A DNA stretch of 64,000 nucleotides from Erythrobacter sp. EC-HK427 (GCF_902498745.1 NZ_LR701479.1:1819663-1883662); one strand, 5' to 3'; positions 34,163 through 42,810 are shown, counted from the stretch's first letter. Program-made: numbers and translations. The notes: generated by a model not told the origin, from the letters alone.

Positions 34163-34519
34163 ATGGACCGCCGCGCATTTGAAGGACGCTGCCCGCGCTG
34201 TAAGGCGGGGGCGCTGTTTGCAGGGCCGGTGAAGTTCGCCGACCGGTGCGAGAATTGCGGGCTAGACTATACGACCTTCAATGTTGGCGATGGCCCGGCG
34301 GCTTTTCTGACGATGATCGTGGGCGCGGTGGTGGTTGCGCTGGCGCTGTGGGTGCAACTGGCTTTCGAACCGCCATGGTGGGTGCACGTAATCCTGTGGT
34401 TGCCGCTGATCCTGCTCGGCGTGGTCGGCGGCTTGCGGCTGGCGAAAGGCTGGTTGCTCACCACCGAATACAACCGCAGCGCCGAAGAACACCGCATCGA
34501 CGGGAGCGGCCCGCAATGA
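34163..34519 (+). CDS. DUF983 family zinc-ribbon membrane protein
   Basis: 118 residues. An N-terminal zinc ribbon CPRC-x(15-20)-CENCGLD precedes two transmembrane helices (AFLTMIVGAVVVALALWVQL and WWVHVILWLPLILLGVVGGLRL). DUF983 proteins are regular neighbours of ctaE and surf1 in alphaproteobacteria, suggesting a part in oxidase assembly, but no activity is established. The ATG at 34163 is preceded by GAGGGCG; an adjacent GTG is possible. The stop overlaps the SURF1 start (ATGA). Confidence 0.85.
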   Translation: MDRRAFEGRCPRCKAGALFAGPVKFADRCENCGLDYTTFNVGDGPAAFLTMIVGAVVVALALWVQLAFEPPWWVHVILWLPLILLGVVGGLRLAKGWLLTTEYNRSAEEHRIDGSGPQ

Positions 34520-35142
34520 CATGGCGTGATGTTCCCGTGCTCCCGACGATCGTGGTGCTGGCCGCCGTCGCTACCATGATCGCGCTCGGCGTGTGGCAAT
34601 TGGGGCGGGCGGACGAGAAGAATGCGCTAGTGGCGCGGTATGAGGCGGCAATCGCCGACACTGAACTGGTGACCTTTCCTGTGGCGTCGCAGTCTGCCGC
34701 TGAGTCCGTGCTCTATCGGCAGAGCCGCATTGATTGCGCGTTTTCCAGCCAGCCCCGTTCCGTAGCTGGCCGCAGCGAGAGTGGCCGCTCCGGGTACGTG
34801 CATATTTTCCTTTGCGGAATCAACAACGGTCCGCCTAGCGCGGATCGCACCGCATACGTCCAGATAGGCTGGTCAGAAAGCCCGAACGCTCCCGCTTGGC
34901 AAGGCGGTGAAGTGAGGGGGCGTATCGCTCCCAATCGTGAAGGTTTTGCCAAACTGGTCGCCGACCCGCCGCTTGCAGGCCTCGAACCCTCCGCCCAACC
35001 CGACCCCAACGACATCCCCAACAACCACCTCGCCTATGCCGGCCAGTGGTTCCTCTTCGCGCTCACCGCGCTGCTGATCTACGGCTTCGCGCTGCGCAGC
35101 AAGCTGCGCGCCAAGCGGAAGGGCGCGGGTGGGCAAGAATAG
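34516..35142 (+). CDS. SURF1 family oxidase assembly protein
   Basis: Assists heme a insertion into subunit I. 208 residues with the SURF1 layout of two helices bracketing a periplasmic domain: N-terminal helix TIVVLAAVATMIALGVWQLGRA and C-terminal NNHLAYAGQWFLFALTALLIYGFAL, whose NxHLxYAxxWF pattern is the family signature. The middle domain is shorter and more divergent than in typical members; GYHV-like and GWxP-like motifs are weak (AYVQIGWSESP). Coupled to the DUF983 gene. The call rests on the two terminal motifs and context. Confidence 0.85.
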   Translation: MTWRDVPVLPTIVVLAAVATMIALGVWQLGRADEKNALVARYEAAIADTELVTFPVASQSAAESVLYRQSRIDCAFSSQPRSVAGRSESGRSGYVHIFLCGINNGPPSADRTAYVQIGWSESPNAPAWQGGEVRGRIAPNREGFAKLVADPPLAGLEPSAQPDPNDIPNNHLAYAGQWFLFALTALLIYGFALRSKLRAKRKGAGGQE

Positions 35143-35184
35143 CTTGCTTGCCGCGCAGCATTCGCAACGCTAACGCGCGCCACA

Positions 35185-36597
35185 ATGAAATATATCTCCA
35201 CCAGAGGCAGCGCGCCCGCGCTCGATTTTGAAGGCGTCACGCTGGCGGGGCTCGCCAGCGATGGCGGGCTGTATGTGCCGGAAAGCTGGCCGCGTTTCAG
35301 CGAAGGCGAGATCACCGCGATGGCGGGCTTGCCCTATGCCGAACTCGCCGTGCGGGTCATGGCACCGTTCACCGCCGGATCGCTGACTGAAGAGCAGCTG
35401 CGCGCGCTGTGCGAAGGCGCCTATGGCCGTTTCTCGCACGATGCCGTCACCCCGCTCACCCAGTTCGACCAGCAGCACTGGCTGCTCGAACTGTTCCACG
35501 GCCCGACGCTCGCCTTCAAGGACGTGGCGCTGCAATTGCTCGGGCGGCTGTTCGAGCATTTCCTTGAGAAATCCGACCGCCATTTGACGATTGTCGGCGC
35601 GACCAGCGGGGATACCGGCAGCGCGGCGATTGATGCGGTGGCGGGGCGCGAGCGGGTCGATATCTTTATGCTCCACCCTGAAGGCCGGGTGAGCGATGTG
35701 CAGCGCCGCCAAATGACGACCGTGCTCGCCCCCAACGTCCACAATATCGCCATTAGCGGCAGCTTTGACGATGCGCAGGCGATGGTGAAGGCGATGTTCG
35801 TCGATCCCGCGCTGGCCTCTTCGCACGGGGGGCGCTTCCACATCGGCGCGGTCAATTCGATCAACTGGGCGCGGTTGATGGCGCAGGTCGTGTATTACTT
35901 CGCCGCCGCGCTGCAACTGGGCGCGCCGCAGCGCAAGGTCGCCTTCAGCGTGCCGACGGGCAATTTCGGCGACGTGTTCGCGGGCTATGTCGCGGCGCAA
36001 ATGGGCTTGCCGATCGAGCGGCTGATCGTCGCCACGAACGTGAACGACATTCTCCACCGCGCACTCTCCACCGGCGACTATTCGGCGGGCCACGTCACCC
36101 CCACCGCCGCGCCGAGCATGGATATTCAGGTCTCCAGCAACTTCGAGCGTCTGCTGTTCTGCGAAGGCGGGCGCGATGGCGCGGCGCTGGCGGAGCAGAT
36201 GCGCGGGTTCGAAGCGACCAAGGCGATGCAGCTCACCAACGCCCAGCGGCAGGGCGCGGCGGCGCTGTTCACCAGTGCGCGGGTGGACGAGGCGCAAATG
36301 GCGCAGGCGATGGCCTATGCCGCTGCGCATTATGGCGAGATCATCGATCCGCACACCGCGATTGGCCTGCACGCCGCGCGCGAGGTGGGAGTCGACCCTG
36401 CGGTGCCCGTAGTAACGCTCGCCACCGCGCATCCGGCCAAGTTCCGCGACGCGGTGGAGCGGGCGACCGGCGCGCGGCCCGCGCTCCCCAAACGGGTAGG
36501 CGATCTGTTCGAGCGCGAGGAACGCTACGATTCGCTGCCGGGCGACTATGCCGCGGTGCGCGATTACGTGACGGCGCGGGCGACGCAGAGCGCCTGA
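35185..36597 (+). CDS. thrC: Threonine synthase
   Basis: Converts O-phosphohomoserine to threonine with PLP. The N-terminus MKYISTRG and GLASDGGLYVPE are typical of the long bacterial type. Schiff-base Lys112 is in HGPTLAFKDVALQ, GATSGDTGSAAI is the phosphate-binding loop, and VPTGNFGDVFAGYVA the later loop. 470 residues, full length. It follows surf1 after 42 bases, a conserved neighbourhood; its stop overlaps the next start (TGATG). Confidence 0.97.
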   Translation: MKYISTRGSAPALDFEGVTLAGLASDGGLYVPESWPRFSEGEITAMAGLPYAELAVRVMAPFTAGSLTEEQLRALCEGAYGRFSHDAVTPLTQFDQQHWLLELFHGPTLAFKDVALQLLGRLFEHFLEKSDRHLTIVGATSGDTGSAAIDAVAGRERVDIFMLHPEGRVSDVQRRQMTTVLAPNVHNIAISGSFDDAQAMVKAMFVDPALASSHGGRFHIGAVNSINWARLMAQVVYYFAAALQLGAPQRKVAFSVPTGNFGDVFAGYVAAQMGLPIERLIVATNVNDILHRALSTGDYSAGHVTPTAAPSMDIQVSSNFERLLFCEGGRDGAALAEQMRGFEATKAMQLTNAQRQGAAALFTSARVDEAQMAQAMAYAAAHYGEIIDPHTAIGLHAAREVGVDPAVPVVTLATAHPAKFRDAVERATGARPALPKRVGDLFEREERYDSLPGDYAAVRDYVTARATQSA

Positions 36598-37490
36598 TGG
36601 CTGATCTTGCCCCCCAGCCCATCATCATGGCGGGTGAACCGTGGGCGGATTATGGCCTGATCGATTCGGGCAATGGCCGCAAGCTCGAACGCTACGGCCC
36701 CTACCGCTTCATCCGACCCGAACCGCAAGCCATGTGGCAACCGCGCCTCCCCGAGGCCGGGTGGCAGGCGCATGGCGAGTTCATTCCCGGCAGTGACGAG
36801 GATGGCGGCGGGCGCTGGCATTTCACCCGCGATGTTCCGCCAGAAGGCTGGCCGCTCAAATGGAACGAGGTAACCTTCACCGCGCAATGCACGCCGTTCC
36901 GCCATTTGGGGTTCTTCCCCGATATGGCTCCGGTGTGGGACTGGATGCGGGGGCAATTGGCGGGCCGCGAAGACGCGCAGACGCTCAACCTCTTCGGCTA
37001 CACCGGCGTCGGCTCGCTGGCGCTGAGCGCGTGCGGGCCGGTTACCCATGTCGATGCGAGCAAGAAATCGGTGGCGCAGGCGCGCGAGAACGCGGCGCTT
37101 TCAGGGATGGACGACAAGCCCGTCCGCTGGCTGATCGACGATGCGGGCAAGTTCACCGCGCGCGAAGTGCGGCGCGGCAACCGCTATGACGGGATCATCC
37201 TCGATCCCCCCAAATTCGGGCGCGGGCCGAAGAACGAGACCTGGCGGCTGGAAGAATCGCTCCCCGGCCTGATTGGCGATTGCCGGCAATTGCTCGATGC
37301 CGACAGCCGCTTCCTGTTTCTCACCGTCTACGCCGTGCGGATGAATGCGCTCGCCATCGCCGGGCTGCTCGACGAGGCCTTCGCCGATCTGCCCGGGCGC
37401 GTGGAATATGGCGAACTGGCCGTGCGGGAAGACAGCGAAGCGGGCCGTCTGTTGCCGACCGCTATTTTCGCGCGCTGGTCCAATTCCTGA
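36597..37490 (+). CDS. SAM-dependent methyltransferase, RlmI/YccW-like
   Basis: A 297-residue methyltransferase of the rRNA-type family. Motif I is in LNLFGYTGVGSLALSACG, the next acidic loop in HVDASKKSVAQARENAALSGM, and motif IV is YDGIILDPPKFGRGPK, an N-(D/N)PPF/K-type active-site signature of nucleic-acid methyltransferases. There is no PUA or THUMP domain; the N-terminal 90 residues are a beta-rich region (YGPYRFIRPEPQAMW). The ATG overlaps the thrC stop by one base. The target (rRNA base) is inferred from the family only. Confidence 0.8.
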   Translation: MADLAPQPIIMAGEPWADYGLIDSGNGRKLERYGPYRFIRPEPQAMWQPRLPEAGWQAHGEFIPGSDEDGGGRWHFTRDVPPEGWPLKWNEVTFTAQCTPFRHLGFFPDMAPVWDWMRGQLAGREDAQTLNLFGYTGVGSLALSACGPVTHVDASKKSVAQARENAALSGMDDKPVRWLIDDAGKFTAREVRRGNRYDGIILDPPKFGRGPKNETWRLEESLPGLIGDCRQLLDADSRFLFLTVYAVRMNALAIAGLLDEAFADLPGRVEYGELAVREDSEAGRLLPTAIFARWSNS

Positions 37491-37517
37491 CCCCCGCTCT
37501 GGGCGCGCGAAGGCCCG

Positions 37518-38390
37518 CTAGTTGGACGCGCGCAAATCGTTCAGAAACGCCTCGATCCGCGCGGCGTTATAGCCCAGATCGCTCCCGCCCACGCGGCTGA
37601 CGCTGCGCATATCAACGCGGGTTGACCCGTCGGCAATCGGGGTGGCTTCGACAATCACGTCATCATAGAAGCGGATAAAGCCTGCGGTTGCAGTCGCTTC
37701 CAACCGACCGGCTGCGGGCGAATATTCGGCAATCTCCCAGCCGCGTGCCTCAGCCAGAGCGTGCGCATCGGCGATCACCAGTTCGGGCGACTTGTTGATG
37801 ATGACCGGTTCGATATTGGGATAGCTCTCACGGTGTGCGGAGCGCCACGCCTCGATATCGCCGTCATGCACATCCAGATTGTCCTCGCGCAGGGTCAACG
37901 TCTGGAATGCGGGCGGATCGTCCACATCGGTGCTGATATCGTGCATGAAGGGTGCGCTGCGGGCGGGGGCAATCACCTGCGTGTAGAACACGCCGAGCAT
38001 GACCACTGACAGCACCAGCGCCAAGGGGTTGCGCCAACCCGCGCCGCGCTTGCGCAGCATCCCGATAGCGATGCCGATCACCGCAATCACGGCCAAGGCC
38101 GCGAAAGGATACATCGTCATCATAAATCCGCGAAAGCCGGACAGTTTGTCGATGATGTCGTATCGGGCCAAGACAAGCGAACCGAACGCGATCACCAGCA
38201 TGATAACAGCGCCGCCATGGGTGAAATTGCCGATCCACCGCGTGAGCTTCGACGGCCCTTGCGCAGCGAGTTCCGGCGCGACCGCTTCGGTAGCAGACGC
38301 ATCGGGCTGAATGCCTGCCGTGGTTGCTTCGGGCGACGTAGTATCGTGTGTGGTCGCTTCGGGCGTGGTGTTCTCTGGCGTATCGGCCAT
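37518..38390 (-). CDS. DUF1499 family membrane protein
   Basis: 290 residues. A Thr/Ala/Glu-rich N-terminal tail (2-50) is followed by three transmembrane helices (about 65-160: GGAVIMLVIAFGSLVLARY, FMMTMYPFAALAVIAVIGIAIGML, PLALVLSVVMLGVFYTQ). The C-terminal DUF1499 domain contains HDISTDVDDPPAF and the end VDMRSVSRVGGSDLGYNAARIEAFLNDL. Function unknown. The ATG at 38390 has GGGGAA eight bases upstream and was preferred to an ATG 57 bases earlier. Divergent from folB. Confidence 0.82.
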   Translation of the reverse strand: MADTPENTTPEATTHDTTSPEATTAGIQPDASATEAVAPELAAQGPSKLTRWIGNFTHGGAVIMLVIAFGSLVLARYDIIDKLSGFRGFMMTMYPFAALAVIAVIGIAIGMLRKRGAGWRNPLALVLSVVMLGVFYTQVIAPARSAPFMHDISTDVDDPPAFQTLTLREDNLDVHDGDIEAWRSAHRESYPNIEPVIINKSPELVIADAHALAEARGWEIAEYSPAAGRLEATATAGFIRFYDDVIVEATPIADGSTRVDMRSVSRVGGSDLGYNAARIEAFLNDLRASN

Positions 38391-38552
38391 GGCGTGCTTC
38401 CCCTGAATGTTCTGCTTTATGTTTTGCTGTATCGCGTTCTTCGCCAACGGGTTTGGCCCCGCAAGGGTTCCGCGTCAATCGCCAGCACGGCTCCGTCCCG
38501 CCCGCCAACACCGCTTGCAAACCCGCGCCCGCGCTGTAAGGGCGCAAAGCCT

Positions 38553-38924
38553 ATGGCCGACAGCCTTTATCTCGAGCTCGTCGATTTCGAGCATGATGTG
38601 TACACCGGTATCTTCTCCGAGGAGACCGGCAAGCCGCAGCCTTTGCGCTTCACCGTGCGCGCGCGGCTGAAATCGTTGCCCTTTTACGATCCCGAAACCC
38701 CGCTCGACGAGAGCAAGAATTACATGGATCTGAAGGATGCCTGCTCGGTCGGGCTGGGCACGCGGCATTACAAGCTGATCGAGGCGGTGGCGGATCACAT
38801 CTGCGAAACGCTGTTTGCGCAGGACGTGCGGATCGAGGAAGTGCAGGTCAAGATCGTCAAACTGGCGCTGACCGAACGCCACGAACAAATTGGTATCACG
38901 CTCACCCGCGAGCGTCCGGCTTGA
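38553..38924 (+). CDS. folB: Dihydroneopterin aldolase-like protein
   Basis: 123 residues of the FolB tunnel fold. Members cleave 7,8-dihydroneopterin in folate synthesis. The sequence runs LYLELVDFEHDVYTGIFSEE, then YMDLKDACSVG, HYKLIEAVADHICETLF and VKIVKLALTERHEQIGITLTRERPA; the pattern of helix DHICETLF and final strands fits FolB. The catalytic Lys/Tyr pair is not certain by eye, so an epimerase-type or divergent member is possible. The ATG at 38553 has AAGGG about ten bases upstream. It overlaps the next gene by four bases. Confidence 0.75.
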   Translation: MADSLYLELVDFEHDVYTGIFSEETGKPQPLRFTVRARLKSLPFYDPETPLDESKNYMDLKDACSVGLGTRHYKLIEAVADHICETLFAQDVRIEEVQVKIVKLALTERHEQIGITLTRERPA

Positions 38925-39262
38925 GCGCGCAGCGCGTGATGGCGCGCGGCCTGCCCGCAAAGCCGCTCGATGCCGCAGCGGAATTTGCCGCCCGCTTCCT
39001 CCCCAAAATCCGCGCGGCTTTGCCCGCCGATATCGTCATCCTGTTCGATCCGGCGGACCATCCGCACGATAGCTGGCGCCGTGCGATGGTCGAGGAGCTG
39101 GCGCGCGAGGCTGTGCCGGGGCGGGTGAACGCGGTTGTCGGCATGGATGTGGCGGCGGTGGAGGAAACGGTGGCCTTCCTCGAACGCGCGCCCGGCGTAA
39201 CCGGACAGGTCTTCACGACGAATGACGCTGTGACGCATGACGGGACGCCCGTTTCCCGCTAA
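38921..39262 (+). CDS. Small Rossmann-like protein between folB and moaA
   Basis: A 113-residue protein with alternating helix/strand pattern: helix LDAAAEFAARFLPKIRAAL, strand DIVILFDPADH, helix DSWRRAMVEELAREAVP, strand GRVNAVVGMD, helix VAAVEETVAFLERAPGVTGQVF. It looks like half a Rossmann fold without a dinucleotide glycine motif. I do not recognise an enzymatic function. The start is a TTG at 38921 overlapping the folB stop (TTGA); an ATG at 38939 would give 107 residues. It lies nine bases before moaA, so cotranscription with folB and moaA is likely. Confidence 0.6.
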   Translation: MSAQRVMARGLPAKPLDAAAEFAARFLPKIRAALPADIVILFDPADHPHDSWRRAMVEELAREAVPGRVNAVVGMDVAAVEETVAFLERAPGVTGQVFTTNDAVTHDGTPVSR

Positions 39263-39271
39263 CAGGATTGC

Positions 39272-40273
39272 ATGACCCAGCACGCGCCCCTGATCGACCG
39301 TTTCGACCGGCGCGTGACCTATCTGCGCCTCTCGGTGACCGATCGCTGCGATTTGCGCTGCACCTATTGTATGCCCGAGCGGATGCAGTTTCTGCCCAAG
39401 GCCGACGTGCTCAGCCTTGAGGAGCTGGAGGTGTTGGCGAAGGGCTTCATCGCGCGCGGGATCAGCAAAATCCGCCTCACTGGCGGCGAGCCGCTGGTGC
39501 GGCGCGATGTCATGCAATTGGTGCGCGCTTTGGGGCGCGAGCTCGGCAACGGTCTGGACGAGCTGACGCTCACCACCAATGCCATGCAGCTGGCGACCTA
39601 TGCCGAATACCTTGCAGCGGCGGGTGTTGAGCGGATCAATGTCAGCCTAGACACACGCGATCCGGCTCTGTTTGCACAGCTCACGCGGCGTGACGGGTTG
39701 GAGCGGGTGCTGCACGGCATTGCCGCAGCGCGCGCGGCGGGCTTGCGGGTGAAGATCAACACCGTGGCGCTGAAAGACCAGAACGAGGGCGAAATCCCCG
39801 CGCTGATCCGCTGGGCGCATGAGCATGGCCATGATCTGACGCTGATCGAAGTCATGCCGCTGGGCGAAGTGGAAGGCGAGCGGGTCGACCACTTCCTGTC
39901 GCTCACGGCGGTGCGCGCCGCGCTGGAGAAGCATTTTACGCTCACCGACCTGCCCGACAGCACGGGCGGCCCCTCGCGCTATGTGCGGGTGGAAGAGACG
40001 GGCGGCAGGCTCGGCTTTATCAGCCCGCTGACCAACAATTTCTGCGCCGGCTGCAACCGCGTGCGCGTGACCGCGACGGGGCAGCTCTACGCTTGTCTCG
40101 GCGGGGCGGAGCAGGTGGATTTGCGCGAGGCCTTGCGTTCCGATGCGCCCGAAGCGCGGCTCGCTGAAGCGCTCGACACTGCGATGCAGATCAAGCCCGA
40201 GCGCCACCACTTCCGCATCGCCGAGGGCGAAGGCCCGGCGCTCGCGCGGCATATGTCGGTGACAGGGGGATGA
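39272..40273 (+). CDS. moaA: GTP 3',8-cyclase (radical SAM)
   Basis: First enzyme of molybdenum cofactor synthesis, converting GTP to 3',8-cyclo-GTP. The radical-SAM cluster CDLRCTYC uses Cys26, Cys30 and Cys33; the second 4Fe-4S cluster uses [23 protein letters not shown] in the C-terminal third. [13 protein letters not shown] is the SAM-binding GGEP motif. The protein ends in GG, as MoaA requires. 333 residues, full length. The stop overlaps moaD (ATGA). moaC, its usual partner, is not in the window. Confidence 0.98.
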   Translation: MTQHAPLIDRFDRRVTYLRLSVTDRCDLRCTYCMPERMQFLPKADVLSLEELEVLAKGFIARGISKIRLTGGEPLVRRDVMQLVRALGRELGNGLDELTLTTNAMQLATYAEYLAAAGVERINVSLDTRDPALFAQLTRRDGLERVLHGIAAARAAGLRVKINTVALKDQNEGEIPALIRWAHEHGHDLTLIEVMPLGEVEGERVDHFLSLTAVRAALEKHFTLTDLPDSTGGPSRYVRVEETGGRLGFISPLTNNFCAGCNRVRVTATGQLYACLGGAEQVDLREALRSDAPEARLAEALDTAMQIKPERHHFRIAEGEGPALARHMSVTGG

Positions 40274-40512
40274 CCGTCACTCTCGTCTTCCTCGGCAAGC
40301 TGGCCGACCTTGCGGGAGCGGCGGAGCGCGAAGTCTCCGCACCGCTCGACTGGCCGCAATTGCTCGCCGCGCTCGAACCCGGTCTGCAATCCGCCATCGC
40401 CGCCGACACCACGCGAATCGCGGTGGATGGCGTGCTGCTGGCGGACAAGACCGCGCTCCATGCCGCAGCGGGAAGCGAAGTCGCTTTCCTCCCGCCGGTG
40501 AGCGGAGGCTGA
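40270..40512 (+). CDS. moaD: Molybdopterin synthase sulfur-carrier subunit
   Basis: An 80-residue ubiquitin-like protein whose C-terminal glycine is thiocarboxylated and gives sulfur to molybdopterin. The sequence ends [10 protein letters not shown], the expected double-glycine tail, with the beta-grasp pattern [14 protein letters not shown] ahead. It is coupled to moaA by a four-base overlap and followed one base later by moaE, its partner subunit. Confidence 0.95.
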   Translation: MTVTLVFLGKLADLAGAAEREVSAPLDWPQLLAALEPGLQSAIAADTTRIAVDGVLLADKTALHAAAGSEVAFLPPVSGG

Positions 40513-40513
40513 G

Positions 40514-40972
40514 ATGGCGATTACCGTCCGTCTGCTCGATGCCCCGATGAATCCGGGCGCGATGATCGGGCCGTTCACCAATGCCCATCCGGGGCTGGGC
40601 GGGGTGTGCACCTTTGTCGGCGAAGTGCGAGGGGGAGAAGGCGCAGAGGCGCTCGAACTGCTCCACTACGCGCGCATGACCCTGCCCGGTATGGAGGCTT
40701 TGGCCGAGCGGGCAAACACGCGATTCGGCCTGATGGGCCTGCTCATGCTCCACCGCACCGGCGTGATGTATCCTGGCGAGCCGGTGGTGCTGGTGTCAGC
40801 CGCCGCCCTGCATCGCCGCGCCGCCATCGACGCGGTGGACTTCTGCATGGACCATCTGAAAGCCGAAAGCTGGTTCTGGAAGCGCGAGCAGCGCGGCGGG
40901 GAGTGGCACTGGATCGAACCGCGCGCGGATGATTACGCTGCTCTGGCGCGCTGGCAATCGCCTCAGGCGTAG
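40514..40972 (+). CDS. moaE: Molybdopterin synthase catalytic subunit
   Basis: Converts cyclic pyranopterin monophosphate to molybdopterin with MoaD thiocarboxylate. 152 residues with GGVCTFVGEVRGGEG near 31-45, LHYARMTLPGMEA, GVMYPGEPVVLVSAAALHR and the active-site DHLKAESWFWKRE containing the catalytic lysines. Full length. Its last ten bases overlap the convergent FNR-type regulator gene. Confidence 0.96.
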   Translation: MAITVRLLDAPMNPGAMIGPFTNAHPGLGGVCTFVGEVRGGEGAEALELLHYARMTLPGMEALAERANTRFGLMGLLMLHRTGVMYPGEPVVLVSAAALHRRAAIDAVDFCMDHLKAESWFWKREQRGGEWHWIEPRADDYAALARWQSPQA

Positions 40973-41646
40973 CCGCTCAATTGCGCCGGATTGACCAGCT
41001 CGATCCCGCGCGTTCCCCTCCGCTTGAGCGCGCCGGTCTTCTCCAGCGCGGACAGCGCGCGGCTGACCGTTTCGATGGTCAGGCCGAGCATATTGGCCAT
41101 CTCCCCGCGCGTCAGCGGCAGATCAAACTCGCGTGCGGGGTGGCACGAGGTATCGCTCGCCGCGCGGGCCAGCGCCAGTATCAGCCCGCCCACCTGCTCG
41201 CCCGCGCTACGGCCCGACCCCAGCGCCAGCAGATCGCGCGCTGCGTGCAGATCTTCCTGGCTGCGGCGGAACAGCGCAATGGCAAGGTCAGGATAAGCAC
41301 CCAGCGCGCGCTCCATATCGCCGCGCGCGAACAGGCAGACTTTCGACGCTGTCAGCGCCACCACGTCATATTGCGGGAAGGGAGCGAACAATTCGCCGAC
41401 AAACCCGGCGGGGTGAATCAGCGCGAGGATGCGTTCATTGCCCTCGGCATCATATTGCGTGACCTTGAGCGCGCCGCTGACCAGCGTGGCGCAGGCCGAG
41501 TTTTCGTCGCCCGCGCTGAACAGCGTTTCGCCGCGCGCCAGCTTTTTCGTGTGGCCCGCGCGGGCGAGTTCGTCGCGCTCGGCCTCGGTCAACACCGCGC
41601 AGGCGGCGCTGTCGCGGACGGGGCATTCGGCGCAAGCGGTGGTCAT
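40963..41646 (-). CDS. FNR-type oxygen-sensing transcriptional regulator
   Basis: A 227-residue Crp/Fnr-family protein. Cysteines at 5, 8 and 16 (CAECPVRDSAAC) and Cys104 match the four ligands of an oxygen-labile 4Fe-4S cluster, although they begin closer to the N-terminus than in Escherichia coli Fnr. The cyclic-nucleotide-type beta barrel follows, then the dimer helix and a helix-turn-helix whose recognition helix LTIETVSRALS has the E-x-x-S-R set that reads TTGAT-N4-ATCAA. It probably controls microaerobic genes. Adjacent moa genes make molybdoenzyme cofactor, consistent with that role. Coupled to the lipoprotein gene behind it. Confidence 0.88.
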   Translation of the reverse strand: MTTACAECPVRDSAACAVLTEAERDELARAGHTKKLARGETLFSAGDENSACATLVSGALKVTQYDAEGNERILALIHPAGFVGELFAPFPQYDVVALTASKVCLFARGDMERALGAYPDLAIALFRRSQEDLHAARDLLALGSGRSAGEQVGGLILALARAASDTSCHPAREFDLPLTRGEMANMLGLTIETVSRALSALEKTGALKRRGTRGIELVNPAQLSGYA

Positions 41647-42149
41647 GGCTGCACCGTGGCGAGCAGTTCGCTAATCACAGCGTTCTCCTGCTGCAAGAGC
41701 CCGGCAATCCCGTCGCGCGCCTCCTCGACACCGGCAATTGCCTCCCCCGCGCTGGAGGTATCGACATAGATCCGGTCGAGATCGGCGAGCGCGATCATCA
41801 AATCGCCGCGATGGCCTTCCAGCACCGCTATGGCGACTTGCGCCTGCGCCCAGCTTTCGCTGCCCGGACTGCTGCCGCGCGCGGCATTGCTGCGGCGGCG
41901 GGCGAGCGGTTCGTCAGCGAGGAAACCGTTATGCGCGGCCAGCGCGCGGCGTTCCAGCTCGGCAATTTGCGCCAGCGTATCGGCAGGCAAGGGGGCGGGG
42001 GTGTAGGCGCGCGCCTCGGCTGGGGCCATGCTGCCGACAAACCGCTCCGCATCGCGGATGGCGAGGGAGGGATAGTCTTCGGCAGGCGCTGCGCACGCGG
42101 TGAGTGCTGCAATGCTCGCGAGGTGGACCAGGACACGGGCTTGCTTCAT
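41643..42149 (-). CDS. Putative lipoprotein of unknown function
   Basis: 168 residues. Signal peptide MKQARVLVHLASIAALTAC with the lipobox cysteine at 19, then AAPAEDYPSLAIRDAERFVG. The mature part is almost entirely helical (LPADTLAQIAELERRALAAHNGF, SWAQAQVAIAVLEGHRGDLMIALADLDRIYVD, AGLLQQENAVISELLATV), suggesting a coiled, periplasmic helical bundle. No named domain recognised. It lies upstream of the FNR-type gene and overlaps its start by four bases. Confidence 0.72.
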   Translation of the reverse strand: MKQARVLVHLASIAALTACAAPAEDYPSLAIRDAERFVGSMAPAEARAYTPAPLPADTLAQIAELERRALAAHNGFLADEPLARRRSNAARGSSPGSESWAQAQVAIAVLEGHRGDLMIALADLDRIYVDTSSAGEAIAGVEEARDGIAGLLQQENAVISELLATVQP

Positions 42150-42247
42150 TGCGGGGCAACCCTATCGTGTGCGTCCGGCGATTTCCAGCAAAAGCGGGGA
42201 TCGGCAAAAAGGGACAGAAAAAGCGCGGCCCGAACGCCATCTCGCGG

Positions 42248-42276
42248 TTGACAGGGGCAGGCGCATACCCTAACGG
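42248..42276 (+). promoter_or_regulatory. Candidate promoter of rplU-rpmA
   Basis: TTGACA (42248-42253) is a perfect minus 35 box. With a 17-base spacer the minus 10 position is TAACGG (42271-42276), a weak match. Transcription would start about 15 bases upstream of the intrinsic-terminator-like hairpin at 42290 and about 100 bases upstream of rplU. Confidence 0.4.
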
Positions 42277-42289
42277 CGTCGCTCTTGAC

Positions 42290-42313
42290 GGTGCCCTTTC
42301 GGGCGCCCTTTTT
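42290..42313 (+). terminator. Intrinsic terminator-like hairpin in the rplU leader
   Basis: GGTGCCC (42290-42296), loop TTTC, GGGCGCC (42301-42307), then CTTTTT. The stem is seven base pairs with one G-U pair and a T-run follows directly. The gene to the left is transcribed the other way, so this stem does not end an upstream plus-strand gene. It could act as an attenuator in the rplU-rpmA leader. Confidence 0.6.
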
Positions 42314-42381
42314 GTTGTTGCCCCGGCGTGGATTGCTTCCGGGTCGGGCGCGGGAACACCAGATAAACGGATTATAGCACC

Positions 42382-42810
42382 ATGTTCGCAGTAGTGCGCA
42401 CGGGCGGCAAGCAGTATCGCGTCGCCGCCGGAGACAAAATCGCGGTTGAAAAGCTGGCAGGTGATGCCGGTGAAACGATCGTGCTGGACGATGTTCTGCT
42501 GGCCGGCGAAGGCGCCGACTTTGCGGACGCTTCGAAGATCACGGTTTCGGCCGAAGTCATCGCCCAGGCGAAGAGCGAAAAGGTGATCGTTTTCAAGAAG
42601 CGTCGCCGCCACAACTATCGCCGCAAGGCCGGTCACCGCCAGCAGATGACGCTGCTGCGCATCACGGCTGTGGGCGAAGCCAAAAAGGCGCCTGCGAAGA
42701 AGGCTGCGGCCAAGGCTGACGATGCCGCTCCGGCTGCGGAAGCCAAGAAGGCTCCTGCAAAGAAGGCACCGGCCAAGAAGGCCGCCGCCAAGAAGACTGA
42801 CACGAAGTAA
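42382..42810 (+). CDS. rplU: 50S ribosomal protein L21
   Basis: Ribosomal large-subunit protein binding 23S rRNA. Residues 1-102 are the normal L21 fold: [19 protein letters not shown], then [23 protein letters not shown]. Residues 103-142 are a Lys/Ala-rich tail ([15 protein letters not shown]... ending AAAKKTDTK) absent from the 103-residue enteric protein; such tails are known in alphaproteobacteria. The ATG at 42382 has only a weak ribosome site (GGATTA). rpmA follows 13 bases later, the universal partner. Confidence 0.97.
   Translation: MFAVVRTGGKQYRVAAGDKIAVEKLAGDAGETIVLDDVLLAGEGADFADASKITVSAEVIAQAKSEKVIVFKKRRRHNYRRKAGHRQQMTLLRITAVGEAKKAPAKKAAAKADDAAPAAEAKKAPAKKAPAKKAAAKKTDTK

Noticed and set aside
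38391-38552. Small frames in the DUF1499-folB gap
   Set aside because: They lack ribosome sites and overlap the expected divergent promoters; nothing protein-like was seen.
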